Shown: piece after piece, positions 63,145 to 64,000 of the stretch | How positions within the stretch are numbered: the first letter of the stretch is position 1 | Layout of the letters: each line of letters begins with the position of its first letter | NCBI RefSeq assembly: GCF_030817355.1 | Contig: NZ_JAUSZH010000001.1 | Coordinates: forward strand, 5,580,501 to 5,644,500 | Direction of reading: 5' to 3' | From: Streptomyces sp. V1I1 | GTDB lineage: Bacteria > Actinomycetota > Actinomycetes > Streptomycetales > Streptomycetaceae | DNA: 64,000 bases | Made by a program: the position numbers and the translations under genes | Notes under the pieces: generated by a model | Database searches by the model: none | What the model was told of the DNA's origin: nothing | Seen by the model: the letters and a program-made list of their open reading frames with translations, nothing else

Positions 63145-64000
63145 GTGATTTCGACCGCCATTCGCCTGGCCCGCGTGGGCAGTGGATCAGAATTGGTCGC
63201 CGCAGTCCTTCTGGGACTGGGCTTTCCGTGCGCGCTGCTCGCCGCGCTGATTCCGAGTTTCTGGGGCTTCGTCGCGGCCGCCGTCGTGACCTATGCCGCG
63301 GACTGGTACCTGCATCGGCGTGGCAGTTATCTCGTCAACAGGCTGAACAAGATCAAGTTCGCTCTGCCGATGCGCTTCCTGGTGCGTCAGCTGCTGCTGG
63401 TCCTGCTGCTGGCCCGACTGAACCTGGCTGAGCAGACCCTCTTCTATGTGGCGGTCGGCGGCTTCCTGTTCCTCTTCGGCCTCCAGGCCCCGAACGGAGC
63501 CCTCGCCACCCTGATCAAGCTGCGCCGCACCATGCCGGTGGTCACGCGAAACGTCGATCTTCAAGGCCTCAAGATCCCGGACGCCCCGCCCAGGGCCCTG
63601 CTGCGCCGGTCCGCGGAGAAGCTGCTCCACCTGGACATCCCGGCCGTGGCGGGTGTGCTGATCGCCGCCCGGACGCACCAGAACGTCTTCGCGTACGTCG
63701 GTATCGGCGTCGCCGTCGGCCTGGCGGTCCTCTACACCGGCGCCCTCTTCCGGTACATCCGGCGGAACAGGCGCGTACCGACCGCGCCCCAGGTACTCAA
63801 GGGCGTCGACCGCTGGCTGCGCGAGTACCGGCCGACCGTGGCCATGTACTTCTCCGGCTCCAAGGAGTCGGCGTACCAGGTGAAGATGTGGATGGAGACG
63901 CTGGAGCAGTTGGATGCCCGGGCGGTGATCATCCTCCGCGAGCGCTACATCGTGCCGCAGCTGGAGGCGACTTCGGTGCCGGTCATCTGTGTGCCCGGCG
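63145..64000 (+). CDS. CDP-glycerol glycerophosphotransferase family protein, N-terminal part (cut by the window end)
   Basis: From the GTG at 63145 (GGAGCAGG seven to eight bases upstream) 285 residues are readable. They contain four or so transmembrane helices (for example VAAVLLGLGFPCALLAALIP, LLLVLLLARL and VAGVLIAARTH regions up to about residue 205). A soluble domain then begins (GVDRWLREYRPTVAMYFSGS, ESAYQVKMWMETLEQLDARA), which matches the start of TagF-like glycerophosphotransferases of Streptomyces. The catalytic histidines lie beyond the window. With the CDP-ribitol synthase upstream it may polymerise a polyol-phosphate chain; whether glycerol or ribitol phosphate is used cannot be decided. 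Confidence 0.82.
   Translation, partial: MISTAIRLARVGSGSELVAAVLLGLGFPCALLAALIPSFWGFVAAAVVTYAADWYLHRRGSYLVNRLNKIKFALPMRFLVRQLLLVLLLARLNLAEQTLFYVAVGGFLFLFGLQAPNGALATLIKLRRTMPVVTRNVDLQGLKIPDAPPRALLRRSAEKLLHLDIPAVAGVLIAARTHQNVFAYVGIGVAVGLAVLYTGALFRYIRRNRRVPTAPQVLKGVDRWLREYRPTVAMYFSGSKESAYQVKMWMETLEQLDARAVIILRERYIVPQLEATSVPVICVPG

Overview
The window is chromosomal DNA from a high-GC actinomycete, almost certainly Streptomyces. The evidence is third-position GC bias, frequent GTG and TTG starts, and the conserved order valS-folC-DUF4233-ndk-mreBCD-mrdA-rodA followed by rne and rplU-rpmA-obgE. No rRNA, tRNA, integrase or CRISPR array was seen.

Left edge (1-1030). The window opens on the minus strand inside an IscB-type protein. 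Its PLMP-like N-terminus is present and the RuvC-I strand is just reached at base 1. Just 5' of that domain is a densely folded segment (about 183-495) that looks like its omega (HEARO) RNA. Next come a small HATPase (anti-sigma-like) gene and an XRE-family regulator.

Housekeeping block (2.4-26.3 kb). It holds valS, folC, a DUF4233 membrane protein, ndk and the cell-wall elongation cluster mreB, mreC, mreD, mrdA (PBP2) and rodA. These are followed by a CYTH-CHAD protein, a TIGR03960 radical SAM protein, an MFS exporter, a GNAT acetyltransferase, a repeat-containing membrane protein, the TIGR03936 partner protein, and a very large RNase E/G.

Accessory block (26.6-54.6 kb) between rne and rplU. 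Its first half (26.6-39.4 kb) is a glycopolymer locus. Together its genes encode homologues of WbpA, WbpB, WbpE, WbpD and WbpI, the route to UDP-2,3-diacetamido-2,3-dideoxy-mannuronate, plus several glycosyltransferases, one of them frameshifted. Its second half (39.8-54.6 kb) is a secreted-protein locus: two FG-GAP beta-propeller proteins (the first frameshifted), a two-LamG protein, a 2312-residue RHS/YD-repeat protein ending in a Hint domain and a probable ADP-ribosyltransferase-like toxin tip, and a candidate immunity gene.

Right end (54.7-64.0 kb). After an uncharacterised membrane-anchored protein, the ribosomal/GTPase block rplU-rpmA-obgE resumes, preceded by a clear promoter and a structured leader. 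It is followed by a teichoic-acid locus: a large glycosyltransferase, a Bcs1-type cytidylyltransferase/dehydrogenase (CDP-ribitol type), and the start of a membrane-bound CDP-glycerol glycerophosphotransferase-family gene cut by the window end. The mre/RodA/PBP2 cluster, the uronate locus and the teichoic-acid genes all serve the cell envelope.
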